Of a DNA stretch of 64,000 bases, positions 51,501-59,378 are shown piece by piece. Source of the stretch: DASRHT01 sp035650355 (GTDB taxonomy: Bacteria; Chloroflexota; Ktedonobacteria; Ktedonobacterales; Ktedonobacteraceae). The DNA lies in NCBI GenBank assembly GCA_035650355.1, contig DASRHT010000029.1:62001-126000 (forward strand), in the 5' to 3' direction. The position numbers and the translations under genes are program-made. The notes below the pieces were generated by a model. That model did not search any database. It was not told the origin of the DNA and saw only the letters and a list, made by a program, of their open reading frames with translations. Position 1 is the stretch's first letter. Each line of letters opens with the position of its first letter.

Positions 51501-51896
51501 TAGTCTTGAGAGGAGGAGTTCATTGGGGCGACCTTTATAGAAGTGAAACTCGCGGATCTTTGTCTGGCCCGTATCGCGTTTGACCCATTGCCAGATATGG
51601 TGATCGTGTTGAGCGTCGGGGTAAATGATAATATGTTCGTGAACCAGCTTATGCACCTCTCGTTCTATCCTCTCCCGAGTATGTTTAGCCAGAACATTGC
51701 CTGATGGGTCGGGAGCGCAGACGTAAACCACCATGCCCCGTTTTTGAGCGACCGGCTGCGCGCTATAGAGTTGTTGATCAATGGTAAATGTGGATGCCGC
51801 TTCCTGGCAATGATCCCATCCCAACTCGTTAATGAAAAGTGCATGGAGGTTGAAGCTGGTGAGTTGATGCAGGATGCGCTTTCTATCAAGTGCCAT
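48594..51896 (-). CDS. Eco57I/PglX-type adenine methyltransferase, long paralogue 2
   Basis: 1100 residues, similar in layout to the 1119-residue paralogue: N-terminal domain 1-165 (VVYVCAPDPSG, EHIIIYPDAQHDHHIWQWV), SLMLNRLMFVYFIQKKGF, motif I ILDPTCGSGAF near 478, GVDIMREAVEICKLRL, motif IV IIGNPPYVEYSK near 748, then a recognition domain and the C-terminal SKPLIDQIDVILAQHYGFTS. Residues about 513-535 (AGQAQGLRTPTPPPLAPT) are encoded by the dispersed repeat at 50290. The gene is the first of the leftward cassette, separated from the next by the repeat pair at 48378. The sequence specificity probably differs from the other two. Confidence 0.87.
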   Translation of the reverse strand: MALDRKRILHQLTSFNLHALFINELGWDHCQEAASTFTIDQQLYSAQPVAQKRGMVVYVCAPDPSGNVLAKHTRERIEREVHKLVHEHIIIYPDAQHDHHIWQWVKRDTGQTKIREFHFYKGRPNELLLSRLQAIAFDLSEETELSIAKVAHRAKQAFDVDRVTQRFYEHFQAEHASFLRFIEGITALIDRQWYASLMLNRLMFVYFIQKKGFLDKNVNYLPEKLKEMQARVGQDTFLSFYRHFLLRLFHEGFNQPKKERDSELDRLLGDVPFLNGGLFQVHELERNYAAIAIPDEAFERIFTFFDSYQWQINEQPLHDAHASMMREDEINPDVIGYIFEKYINQKQMGAYYTKRDISEYISKHAIIPYLFHAVQTQCPLLFKADGPAWRLLANNPDRYICQAVRAETYLPTESAQEYQTRGRRYARLKETLSSGKITSIEDLITFNLDSMRFLQDVILQSEEPALLRAFYEQLEAMTILDPTCGSGAFLFAALNILEPLYAACIDRMRSMVEAEQAQAGQAQGLRTPTPPPLAPTVDDIAWQQDIQLFRGILQRVDQHVNRPYFILKAIALNNLYGVDIMREAVEICKLRLFLKLAAQLKSVKEIEPLPDIDFNIRSGNTLVGFAHIAEVRKAVEGDRQKKIDFTRVMASIEQRARVIDQEFAVHRQQQTQQGERDRNFEERKSARKTAMRDLASEIDGYLASQYGIDRLHIQDEAAYQRAFEQWRASHQPFHWFIEFYGIMERGGFDVIIGNPPYVEYSKVRQEYKVHGYETESCGNLYAAVIERSLALSQQEKSYLGLIIPLSICGGERFEQLRTTIRQNTGNIWLANFEIFPSRLFDGAFQRLSILLAQHAHTTHCCAHVTKIQRWYAGERPHLIDLITYTTTTATLRPAVFPKLASSLQENIVRKMLERTRGSKLAKVLFPRQTDHFVYYQEATNYWMKAICRVPFYQKNGVVMEPQHGRFLYFSDEHTARTIMALMNSSLFYVWFATYSDGFHLSHALVKDFPTGDALFTLNELPQLSLRLEADIQLHATRSTRNKKPDKGQEHAGDQIELEEYHMSYSKPLIDQIDVILAQHYGFTSEELAFIMNYDGKYRMG
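50290..50358. repeat. Dispersed repeat inside methyltransferase gene (second case)
   Basis: GTAGGGGCAAGG at the left and GGCCTTGCGCTTGCCC at the right are the conserved ends of the same repeat family, followed by a partial second copy (GCTTGCGCTTGCTCTGCC). It is translated in frame as a Pro/Thr/Ala/Gln-rich linker. Confidence 0.8.
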
Positions 51897-52184
51897 GATT
51901 CCTCTTCCCCCTGGTTCAAATTGGGTAAATTCGCCATCAGCAGAGAAAAAGCTCTCTCAGTTATTTTATCTCATAGAGAGCATCGAAGCGTTTGGAGGAT
52001 GGCAAAGCCCCGATGCAATCGGGTTTGCTTGACAGAATATATGGTCCATCATACAATGATACCTGTCAGCATGAGTTTTGATCTCATTGCTGCTATGCAC
52101 AATTCATGGAACTGATACTTTGTGGTATCTCCTGGCATCACCCCTTGATCGTTCAGCGAATATCGTACGAAGGAGTATCGTCGT

Positions 52185-53651
52185 ATGGCATCAGAAGCTG
52201 GTAGTTCCTCCCTTTCCTCTTCTGGGGCAAGTGGCACTGGCGCGGCGGTCATCGCTCGGCAGGACCGCATCCCAGTCTGGTCCCTCTCTTATTTGTTCAT
52301 CGGTATCATTGGCGTTGGTTTCCTGTTCACGTTCTTTGACATCTTTGATATCAATGTATCGTTCATCCAGACCTGCGTTCAGATCATCCCTGGATGTACC
52401 GATCCGACTAAAGCGGCTCCCTTTGAGGGCCTTCCCGTCCTGTTGAACCTGGCTGGCTATGTCGTCGGCGCGCTGATCCTCAGCCCGCTCGCCGACCGCT
52501 ATGGGAGACGCGACATTCTGCTGCTCACCATGCTGATTACCGGCCTCGGTTCGCTCTACACCGCATTGGTGACCGACTACACCAACCTGATCATTGCCAG
52601 AACCATTACCGGCATTGGCATTGGCGCGGACCTGGCTATCGTCAATACCTATATCAACGAAGTGGCTCCAGTTGAGGCCCGAGCCAAGTACACCTCATTT
52701 ATTTTCATTATGTCCGCACTCGGCGCCTTCCTGGGCATCTGGCTCGGGCTCTATCTGACAACGCCTCCAACGCCGTTCCCGCTCGGTTTGCCTTTTGCCG
52801 TCGCGAGTCCAGGGTTTGGCTTTGGCTGGCGCGTGATGTATGGCGTCGGCGCTCTCCTGGCCCTGATCGGTATATTGCTGCGCTTCCAGTTGCCGGAATC
52901 GCCGCGCTGGTTGATCTCCAGAGGACGCGTTGCGGAGGCTGATCGCGTGGTGTCGGCGATGGAAGAGCGGGCGCGGTTACGCGTTCCTGAACTGCCTGCG
53001 CCTGGCCCTGAACTCCCTATCCACAGCGGCGAGAAAGGGGCTTACTACGCCGAGATCTTCACCAACCCGCTCTACCTGCGTCGTACCATCCTGCTGCTCG
53101 CCGTCTGGTTTATCAGCTACATCACCGTGTATACGATTGGCGCGGGATTAACGGTAATCCTGGCAAGCTTGCAGTACCCGCCGCCGACGGCAGGTCTGAT
53201 CGTCGCTTTTGGCACCTTTGGCTTTATTATTACCGCCATCTTCGCCTTCTACTTCGGTGAGCGGCTTGAACGCAAGCTCTGGCTGCCCATTGCTGCCGTG
53301 CTTACACTCATCGGCGGCATCCTGATTGCGGTCGTGGGAACCGGCAATTTCACGGTAGCGGCCATTGGCTCGATCATTCTCTTCTTCGGCTTTAACCTGT
53401 GGGTGCCGATGACCTATACCTGGTCAACCGAGAATTATCCGACCCGAGCGCGCGCAACCGGCTTCGCGCTGGTGGACGGCGTTGGGCACCTGGGCGGCGG
53501 CATCGGCCTGCTGGTGATTGCGCCCCTTATTCCCAGCCTGGGCGCGCTCAATACCTTCCTCATTATTGGCGGCTGCCTGGTTGTTTCCGCGATCATTGCC
53601 CAGCTCGGCAACGCCACCAAGCACAAACGCCTGGATGAAGTCTCGCCGTAA
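52185..53651 (+). CDS. MFS metabolite:proton symporter
   Basis: 488 residues with GAAGGAG before the ATG. Twelve membrane segments. Signature loops are ADRYGRRDILLL after TM2, PESPRWLISRGRVAEAD in the central loop (the sugar-porter-type PESPRWL), and GERLERKLWLP after TM8. This matches MFS symporters for sugars, aromatic acids or nicotinate. The substrate is unknown. It is divergent from the methyltransferase cassette, and its 3' side carries tandem repeats. Confidence 0.88.
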   Translation: MASEAGSSSLSSSGASGTGAAVIARQDRIPVWSLSYLFIGIIGVGFLFTFFDIFDINVSFIQTCVQIIPGCTDPTKAAPFEGLPVLLNLAGYVVGALILSPLADRYGRRDILLLTMLITGLGSLYTALVTDYTNLIIARTITGIGIGADLAIVNTYINEVAPVEARAKYTSFIFIMSALGAFLGIWLGLYLTTPPTPFPLGLPFAVASPGFGFGWRVMYGVGALLALIGILLRFQLPESPRWLISRGRVAEADRVVSAMEERARLRVPELPAPGPELPIHSGEKGAYYAEIFTNPLYLRRTILLLAVWFISYITVYTIGAGLTVILASLQYPPPTAGLIVAFGTFGFIITAIFAFYFGERLERKLWLPIAAVLTLIGGILIAVVGTGNFTVAAIGSIILFFGFNLWVPMTYTWSTENYPTRARATGFALVDGVGHLGGGIGLLVIAPLIPSLGALNTFLIIGGCLVVSAIIAQLGNATKHKRLDEVSP

Positions 53652-53659
53652 CTGTATAG

Positions 53660-53794
53660 CTGGTGTTATACTCTGAAACAGGCGATCAAATCAGGTAGGG
53701 GCAGGTCTTGCACCTGCCCTCACGCAACCTTGCTGGTGTTATATCCTGAAACAGGCGATCAAATCAGGTAGGGGCAGGTCTTGCACCTGCCCTC
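53660..53794. repeat. Two tandem copies of a 73-bp-period repeat
   Basis: Copy 1 (53660-53721) and copy 2 (53733-53794) are nearly identical and each contains the hairpin GGGCAGGTcttgcACCTGCCC preceded by GGTAG, a variant of the dispersed repeat family. They lie between an MFS gene and a membrane protein gene. Confidence 0.85.
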
Positions 53795-53855
53795 GCGCGA
53801 CTTTACTGTGATTTATACTCATTTCTCGCTATTGACAATTTTAAGGAGTTTTCGT

Positions 53856-54425
53856 ATGCGCGTACGTACCTATCGTTCCCCTGGTCTGCGGCTCTACACC
53901 AAAAAAGACAGGCTGATCATCACTTTACTGCAAGCCCTGTTTTTTCTTGCCCTGGGTGCAGTGTTGATTTACTTCAACGTGAGTAGCAATAACGCAGTGG
54001 CGGGCCAGATCCATAAAATCACCGGGCATATCACGAACGAATTTGAATCCACCCTCAACAATCAATACAATGGAACCTGGATCAATATCGATAGCAGCAA
54101 GGACATCTACATTTTTAACAAGAATACATTTACCCCGCCCTGGGATGAACATGTGACACAGCGGCAGCGCGTTGATATTTACTACAAGGACGGCAGACCC
54201 CTGAAAATAGTAGCGATCCAGCTCTACGATGTCTTTGGCAACCCGCTACAAAAATTCACCACGCCTGATTTTACCGCCGGTCAGAATCAAACGCCATCTG
54301 CTGGCTCGATCTGGGGCATCGTCATCGGCGCGGGCCTGGTGCTCATTGGCCTGTTCTGGTCGATACGAAGCATACGTAATTATTTGCGTGCAAATAAGTC
54401 TGGGCTGGTCAGGATGATCTACTGA
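53856..54425 (+). CDS. Two-helix membrane protein of unknown function
   Basis: 189 residues from ATG 53856 (MRVRTYRSPG), 10 bases after AAGGAG; the longer open frame starts in the repeat. A basic N-terminus is followed by a membrane helix (about residues 27-47, TLLQALFFLALGAVLIYF). An extracytoplasmic domain of about 95 residues (WINIDSSKDIYIFNKN, RVDIYYKDGRPLKIVAIQ) and a second helix near residues 150-172 (IWGIVIGAGLVLIGLFW) precede a short basic tail. Not recognised. Confidence 0.65.
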   Translation: MRVRTYRSPGLRLYTKKDRLIITLLQALFFLALGAVLIYFNVSSNNAVAGQIHKITGHITNEFESTLNNQYNGTWINIDSSKDIYIFNKNTFTPPWDEHVTQRQRVDIYYKDGRPLKIVAIQLYDVFGNPLQKFTTPDFTAGQNQTPSAGSIWGIVIGAGLVLIGLFWSIRSIRNYLRANKSGLVRMIY

Positions 54426-54473
54426 GAGGAAGGATCATATCTTTGTGGCATGAAATAAAGTGATCTCAGGCTA

Positions 54474-54502
54474 TTGACAAAGCGCAAGGCGTCCATTATA
54501 CT
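54474..54502 (+). promoter_or_regulatory. Promoter of tRNA-His
   Basis: TTGACA, a 17-base spacer and TATACT sit 23 bases before the tRNA, a near-consensus housekeeping promoter. Confidence 0.8.
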
Positions 54503-54524
54503 GGCGATGTGTTGAGGAACACAT

Positions 54525-54598
54525 GGTGACCGTAGCTCAATCGGCAGAGCTCTGGATTGTGGCTCCAGCGGTTGTGGGTTCAAGCCCCATCGGTCACC
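54525..54598 (+). tRNA. tRNA-His (GUG)
   Basis: The cloverleaf has the histidine-specific extra G(-1) opposite C73, acceptor GTGACCG/CGGTCAC, D stem GCTC/GAGC, anticodon loop with GTG, and T arm GTGGG-TTCAAGC-CCCAT. No CCA is encoded. A T-run follows directly. Confidence 0.96.
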
Positions 54599-54638
54599 CT
54601 TTTTTTATGCTCTTTGTGTTTTCAAATAGAGGAAAAGA

Positions 54639-55436
54639 CTATCTCCCCGCTCGCCTCTTGTCTCGCCAATGAATCAGGCGTTCGAGCGTAGCAAAATTCC
54701 AGGGGGTGCCGAGGCCAAGAATAACATGGGTAGCACCGACCTTGACTTTGGCATCCAGTTGCTCTTCGGTATCATCTTTATTGGTGCCGCATGAACGCTC
54801 TATTTCTCGTGGAGCGCGCCCAATGTCGGCACACCATTGATCCAGAACCTGCATTTTATGCGCAAGAGCATCGGCATCACCAAATCCATGCCACATATCC
54901 GCGTATTTCGCTGTAATGCGCAGCGTTTTCTTTTCTCCCCCGCCTCCAATCATGATGGGGATCTTGCGCATGGGTTTGGGAACATCGACCTCCCAGCGGT
55001 GACGAATAATGGCAAGCGACTCTTCGAGGGATGCCAGGCGTTTTCCCGCAGTCCCGAAATCATAGCCATACTCCTGATAATCGCGCTCAAACCAGCCAGC
55101 ACCTATCCCCAGAATGAGACGACCATCACTAATATGATCCACTGTTTTAGCCATATTCGATAAGAGTGCTGCATTGCGGTAGCTATTGCAGGTCACCAGG
55201 CAGCCAATCTGCGCTCGCTCAGTTAATGTAGCTATCGCCGTTAGCAGCGTCCACCCTTCGAAATGGTTGCCTTGCGGATCGCCAGATAGAGGGAAAAAGT
55301 GGTCCCAGGTCCAGATAGTATCAACCCCCATTTCCTCAGCCCGGCGCACAGCATCAGCGATATCGCGATAACTCGTGTGCTGGGGATGGATCTGTACACC
55401 TACTCGTATCGGGTAAGTGGTCTCCGGTTGTGTCAT
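54639..55436 (-). CDS. LLM-class F420/flavin-dependent oxidoreductase
   Basis: 265 residues from MTQPETTYPIRVG (complement of 55434-55436), with AAAGGG upstream; the longer frame adds 28 doubtful residues. It is a luciferase-like TIM barrel: VGVQIHPQHTSYRDIADAVR, TIWTWDHFFPL, RAQIGCLVTCNSYRNAALLS, GRLILGIGAGWFERDYQEYG and IPIMIGGGGEKKTLRI. The last two are hallmarks of the F420-dependent branch. The substrate is unknown. It converges on tRNA-His and is divergent from the Fur-box ABC gene. Confidence 0.9.
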   Translation of the reverse strand: MTQPETTYPIRVGVQIHPQHTSYRDIADAVRRAEEMGVDTIWTWDHFFPLSGDPQGNHFEGWTLLTAIATLTERAQIGCLVTCNSYRNAALLSNMAKTVDHISDGRLILGIGAGWFERDYQEYGYDFGTAGKRLASLEESLAIIRHRWEVDVPKPMRKIPIMIGGGGEKKTLRITAKYADMWHGFGDADALAHKMQVLDQWCADIGRAPREIERSCGTNKDDTEEQLDAKVKVGATHVILGLGTPWNFATLERLIHWRDKRRAGR

Positions 55437-55569
55437 TAACAATTGCCCTTTCGTCGATAGTTGTGCGTGCGATTTCCCACGCCATTGTGATTGTATAATA
55501 TGTTCGTGTGTGATTGGCAACTATGCTAAGGTGCCGGTTTTAAGAGCTTTTCTGCTATCGGAAATTCAT

Positions 55570-55588
55570 AATGAGACTCAGTCTCATT
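55570..55588 (+). promoter_or_regulatory. Fur-family-like operator overlapping a promoter
   Basis: AATGAGACTCAGTCTCATT is a perfect 9-1-9 palindrome whose core TGAGACT-C-AGTCTCA has the 7-1-7 layout of Fur/Zur/Mur boxes. It overlaps a TTGACT...TATGCT promoter (55587-55616) in front of the ABC ATPase gene, so repression by bound metalloregulator is likely. Confidence 0.6.
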
Positions 55589-55658
55589 GACTCATCATCT
55601 CCTCATATGATATGCTCTTTCTGACTTCATGATCACGAAAGGGAGGACGAGAAGAGCT

Positions 55659-56432
55659 GTGGTGACACATCAACCAGTGCTTGCCTTAGAGCATGTTAGC
55701 GTCCGGCTGGGCGGGCGCACGATCTTGCAGGATATTAGTTTGACGGTGAATGAGGGGGAGTTTGTTGTTATTCTTGGACCCAATGGAGCCGGGAAAAGCA
55801 CCTTGCTCAAGGTATTGCTGGGATTGCTCAGGCCCGCCGGTGGCGCGGTGCGTGTGCTCGATGAGACGCCTCGCCAGGGAAACCAGCATATCGGCTATGC
55901 CCCACAACACCGCGTTCTAGAAGCTGACCTGGCCTTGCGCGCCCGTGACCTCGTCGGCTTTGGGCTGGATGGTCATCGCTGGGGTATCGGCTGGCCCGGC
56001 AAGAAGCGCCATGCCCTGATTGACCAGGCCCTTGCGGAGGTCGATGCCCTGGCCTTTGCCGATGCCCCCGTCGGCCAGCTCTCCGGCGGCGAGCAGCAGC
56101 GCCTCTTGATCGCCCAGGCCCTGCTCACCAATCCGCGTCTACTGCTGCTCGACGAACCGCTGGCGAACCTGGATATCGCGCATCAGCAAGAAATCGTCTC
56201 GCTGGTTGCCCGCGTCTGCCGCACCCGCCATGTGGCTGTGCTGCTGGTCGCCCACGATATCAATCCGCTTTTGGGCGCGGTGGACCGTGTGATTTATATT
56301 GCCAACGGGCGTATCGCGATGGGAACGCCGGAAGAAGTGATTACCGGCGAAATGTTGAGCAGGCTCTACGATGCGCCCGTTCAGGTTGTACGCGTGCAGG
56401 ACCGCGTCTTCGTCGTGGGCGTGGAGACCTGA
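55659..56432 (+). CDS. ABC transporter ATP-binding protein, metal-uptake type
   Basis: About 258 residues. Start taken at GTG 55659 after GGGAGG; an ATG at 55629 is in frame but would leave almost no leader behind the predicted promoter. Walker A is GPNGAGKST, the signature LSGGEQQRLLIAQAL, Walker B LLLLDEPLANLD, and the switch His lies in LLVAHDINPLL. The pattern is that of ZnuC/MntB-like ATPases of manganese, zinc or iron import. The operator upstream supports metal control. No permease or binding-protein gene is adjacent; the next gene is an unrelated oxidoreductase, so this is an orphan or the rest of the operon was lost. Confidence 0.88.
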   Translation: MVTHQPVLALEHVSVRLGGRTILQDISLTVNEGEFVVILGPNGAGKSTLLKVLLGLLRPAGGAVRVLDETPRQGNQHIGYAPQHRVLEADLALRARDLVGFGLDGHRWGIGWPGKKRHALIDQALAEVDALAFADAPVGQLSGGEQQRLLIAQALLTNPRLLLLDEPLANLDIAHQQEIVSLVARVCRTRHVAVLLVAHDINPLLGAVDRVIYIANGRIAMGTPEEVITGEMLSRLYDAPVQVVRVQDRVFVVGVET

Positions 56433-56520
56433 TGCCTGCGTAGTTGCTGGCAACCTGGATCGCATTCGCCCCCTTTTTGTGCATATAATATGTCCATCCC
56501 CGTAGAAAGGACAAAAAACA

Positions 56521-57531
56521 GTGCAATCCAGCGAAACCACTCCCGGCAATCCTGTGCATTGGGGCATCATCAGCGCCGCCAACATCGGCGTGAAAGCTGT
56601 CGCGCCCGCTATCCTGGCCTCCTCAAACGGTCGCCTGGTAGCAGTGGGAGGTCGCGACCCGCGGCGCACCACCGACCTGTACTCATTTGCCCCCAGCGTA
56701 CGTATTTATAGCGACTATGACAGCGTCCTTAACGATCCCGATATCGAGGCTATTTATAACCCGTTGCCCAATAGCCTGCATGCCGCGTGGACGATCAAGG
56801 CGCTCCAGGCGGGCAAGCATGTCCTGTGCGAGAAGCCGCTGGCCGTAACCAGGGCAGAGGCCGAGACGATGGTCAGGGAAGCTCGCGAGCGTAACCTCCT
56901 GCTCATGGAAGCCTTCATGTACCGTTTCCATCCTCAGATCGTGTGGGCTTTAGAGCAAATAAACGCGGGTTTGATCGGGCCGGTCAGGCTGGTGCGCGCT
57001 TCGTTCTCCTTTGATATTCGTGCGCGCCCGCAGAATATCCGGCTCAAGCCCGAATTAGCGGGCGGCTCGCTGATGGACGTGGGCTGCTATCCCGTCAACC
57101 TCTGCCGCGCAATCTATGGTCAACCGCCCGCGACCGTTGCCGCGCGCGTATACGTGCCGAAGCGCGGCGGCGTGGACATGGCGATGAACGCGCTGCTGGA
57201 TTACGGCGACGGTCGCTTTGGCCTGATCGACTCCAGCTTCGGCCTGCCAATGCGCCAGTCCGCCGAAATCTTTGGTGAGGATGGCACGATCACCATTCCC
57301 GTGCCCTTTACTCCTGGCATCAGAGACGTTGCGGCGTTTGTAACCAGGAATGGTCAGATGACCGAGCAGAATTTTACCCGTATCGACCAGTATCAGCTTG
57401 AAGTCGAACACTTTGCCCGTTGCCTGCGTACCGGCCAGGAGCCAGCTCTGCACCTAAGCGAGACGCTAGAAAATATGAGCACCATAGAGGCCATCTATCA
57501 GGCTGCCAACCACGACTGGCCGATCCAGTGA
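56521..57531 (+). CDS. Gfo/Idh/MocA-family NAD(P)-dependent oxidoreductase
   Basis: 336 residues from GTG with AAAGGAC upstream. The N-terminal Rossmann fold begins WGIISAANIGVKAVAPAI; the family motif EKPLAVTRAEAE (with the Lys) lies at about 100-111, and DVGCYPVNLCRAIYG at about 180 supplies the conserved Asp and near-His position. The C-terminal domain shows the open beta sheet (DYGDGRFGLIDSSF). It acts on sugars, inositols or other polyols; the substrate is unknown. It follows the ABC ATPase by 88 bp. Confidence 0.9.
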   Translation: MQSSETTPGNPVHWGIISAANIGVKAVAPAILASSNGRLVAVGGRDPRRTTDLYSFAPSVRIYSDYDSVLNDPDIEAIYNPLPNSLHAAWTIKALQAGKHVLCEKPLAVTRAEAETMVREARERNLLLMEAFMYRFHPQIVWALEQINAGLIGPVRLVRASFSFDIRARPQNIRLKPELAGGSLMDVGCYPVNLCRAIYGQPPATVAARVYVPKRGGVDMAMNALLDYGDGRFGLIDSSFGLPMRQSAEIFGEDGTITIPVPFTPGIRDVAAFVTRNGQMTEQNFTRIDQYQLEVEHFARCLRTGQEPALHLSETLENMSTIEAIYQAANHDWPIQ

Positions 57532-57644
57532 CTTCCCTCTCGGAACAAATGCCGGGGATCTGGCGTATACACAGTAGGACTGCTGGTCGTGGCTCAATTT
57601 GTTCTATGTCATCAGGCGATAGGTAGCAGAGAAGGAGTTTGACG

Positions 57645-57872
57645 GTGGATGCAATCATCGGCAGGTACAGGGCGCGTATGGAGAAGCATGGGCTGCTCCT
57701 GAGGCACGCTTCTGGGATTAATTTTGATTTAAATCTTGAGGAAACGTTGGGACTGCTGAATTTTATCAATGTCTATCGGCAAACCTTACTGATGTTGCAG
57801 CAGCAGGATCGTGAAACAGACCCGCAGTTGAGACGTATTACTTTTCATGAAGGTGACGATGAAAACTATTAA
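57645..57872 (+). CDS. Hypothetical 75-residue protein
   Basis: Starts at GTG 57645 after AGAAGGAG; a TTG two codons earlier is in frame. It is mostly helical and charged (DAIIGRYRARMEKHG, LEETLGLLNFINVYR), with an acidic C-terminus (HEGDDENY). No family recognised. It lies 22 bp before the LLM oxidoreductase gene, so it is probably in one operon with it. Confidence 0.6.
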   Translation: MDAIIGRYRARMEKHGLLLRHASGINFDLNLEETLGLLNFINVYRQTLLMLQQQDRETDPQLRRITFHEGDDENY

Positions 57873-57894
57873 GCGAAAGTAACGTCGAGAAGCG

Positions 57895-58779
57895 ATGAGC
57901 AACGTTGAATTTGGCTTAATGCTTAGGTTGAATAGCCCCGGTTACTCTATGAGTGAGGTACACGAGTATAACCAGCGCTGTATAGAAGCCCTTGCAAGCG
58001 GTATCACAACGCTCTGGCTCGAAGATCATCTGCAATGGGGAGCGACCGATACGCTGGAAGCTTTTTCTACCCTGAGCTACCTGGCGGCTCTCTATCCGCG
58101 GTACAACGTCGGTACGCTGGTGCTGGCTCAGTCCTACCGCAATCCCGCGCTGCTTGCCAAGATGGCGGCCAACGTGCAGTTTCTTTCCCGCGGGCGCATG
58201 ATTTTAGGTATCGGCGCTGGTTGGAAAGAAGATGAATACGTCTCCTATGGCTATCCATTTCCTCCCACGAAGATACGCATGGAGCAGTTAGAAGAGGCGG
58301 TTCAGATTATTCGTGCCATGTGGTCATCGTCGCCCGCGACCTTTGAGGGGCGGCATTATCAGATCCGCGACGCGTACTGTATGCCGCAGCCGTCCCCTCG
58401 GATACCCATCCTCATCGGTGGCGGCGGCGAGCAGCGCACACTCGCAATTGTGGCGCGCTACGCCGACTGGTGGAATTTCAACTCCGTAACCGTGGAGGAA
58501 TATGCCCGCAAGCTTGCCATTCTGCGCCAGCATTGCGAACGCGTTGGACGCGATCCCGCGACGATCAGGCTGACCTATCTGGGGACGGCCAGCATCTCGG
58601 AGGACCCGGCCAAAGTGAAGCGTCATCCTCAGAAACACTTTATCGCGGGCACCCCCGCCGAGGTTACAAGCGAAATCAAACGCTTTCAGGAAATCGGGAT
58701 CACGCACTTTATGTTCCGCATCCCTGATCGTACATCGGCGGAACTGCTGGGGCAGCGCGTGGCTCCGCATTTCAAGTAG
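57895..58779 (+). CDS. LLM-class flavin/F420-dependent oxidoreductase
   Basis: 294 residues. It is a luciferase-like barrel: GLMLRLNSPGYSMSEVHEY, TLWLEDHLQWG, YNVGTLVLAQSYRNPALLA, GRMILGIGAGWKEDEYVSYG, and IPILIGGGGEQRTLAIVARY. It is a distant paralogue of the gene at 54639, with the same ordered blocks. The insertion GRHYQIRDAYCMPQP before the GGGG loop matches enzymes acting on larger ligands. The substrate is unknown. Confidence 0.9.
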   Translation: MSNVEFGLMLRLNSPGYSMSEVHEYNQRCIEALASGITTLWLEDHLQWGATDTLEAFSTLSYLAALYPRYNVGTLVLAQSYRNPALLAKMAANVQFLSRGRMILGIGAGWKEDEYVSYGYPFPPTKIRMEQLEEAVQIIRAMWSSSPATFEGRHYQIRDAYCMPQPSPRIPILIGGGGEQRTLAIVARYADWWNFNSVTVEEYARKLAILRQHCERVGRDPATIRLTYLGTASISEDPAKVKRHPQKHFIAGTPAEVTSEIKRFQEIGITHFMFRIPDRTSAELLGQRVAPHFK

Positions 58780-58826
58780 TGGCTTATTGCCTATCATGCA
58801 ATAAGATTTTGATGGAGAGGCCAGAT

Positions 58827-59378
58827 TTACCTGGCGCTCTCCTCTTTGATCTCATTGCGATACGTCTTCAGCAGCTTCTGCACTTTGGGATCGATGACAA
58901 ACATGCAGTAGGACGCGGAACGGTTACGGTCGTAATAGTCTTTATGATAGCCTTCGGCGGGATAGAAGTTGGTAAAGGGCGTGATTTCAGTCACAATCGG
59001 TCTTTTGTAGAGGCCTGCTTTCTCCGTTGCCTCCTTTGATGCCAGCGCGGTCTGTTTTTGCGCCTCGTTGTGATAGAAAATGGCCGAACGGTATTGCGTG
59101 CCAACGTCGTTTCCTTGCCGGTTGAGCGTTGTCGGATCGTGCAAATGCCAGAAAATGTCGAGCAGTGTATCAAGAGAAATCACGCTCGGGTCATATTCGA
59201 TCTGAATGGCTTCGGCGGCTCCCGTTCTCCCGGAGCAGACGGCTTCATAGGAAGGGTTCGGTACCTGAGAAGCTGCATACCCGGAGACAACCGCTGCCAC
59301 CCCTTTGAGCCGTTGAAAAACCGCTTCTGTACACCAGAAGCAGCCGCCCGCAAGCGTGATCGTGTCAAGCTGGGCCAT
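58827..59378 (-). CDS. msrA: Peptide methionine-S-sulfoxide reductase MsrA
   Basis: 183 residues. The catalytic GGCFWCTEAVF (nucleophilic Cys at about residue 13) begins the protein, followed by VSGYAA, the Glu region YEAVCSGRTGAAEAIQIEYDP, DVGTQYRSAIFYH and FYPAEGYHKDYYDRN, all standard MsrA motifs. It reduces methionine S-sulfoxide in proteins and free form, with regeneration by thioredoxin. It is convergent with the LLM gene. Confidence 0.96.
   Translation of the reverse strand: MAQLDTITLAGGCFWCTEAVFQRLKGVAAVVSGYAASQVPNPSYEAVCSGRTGAAEAIQIEYDPSVISLDTLLDIFWHLHDPTTLNRQGNDVGTQYRSAIFYHNEAQKQTALASKEATEKAGLYKRPIVTEITPFTNFYPAEGYHKDYYDRNRSASYCMFVIDPKVQKLLKTYRNEIKEESAR

Noticed and set aside
39084..51896. 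BREX or complete DISARM system
   Set aside because: PglZ, BrxC, BrxL, DrmA and DrmB-type genes are all absent from the cassette; only methylases and one helicase are present.
53660..53794. CRISPR array
   Set aside because: There are only two copies of a long palindromic repeat with a tiny gap, no spacers and no cas genes in the window.
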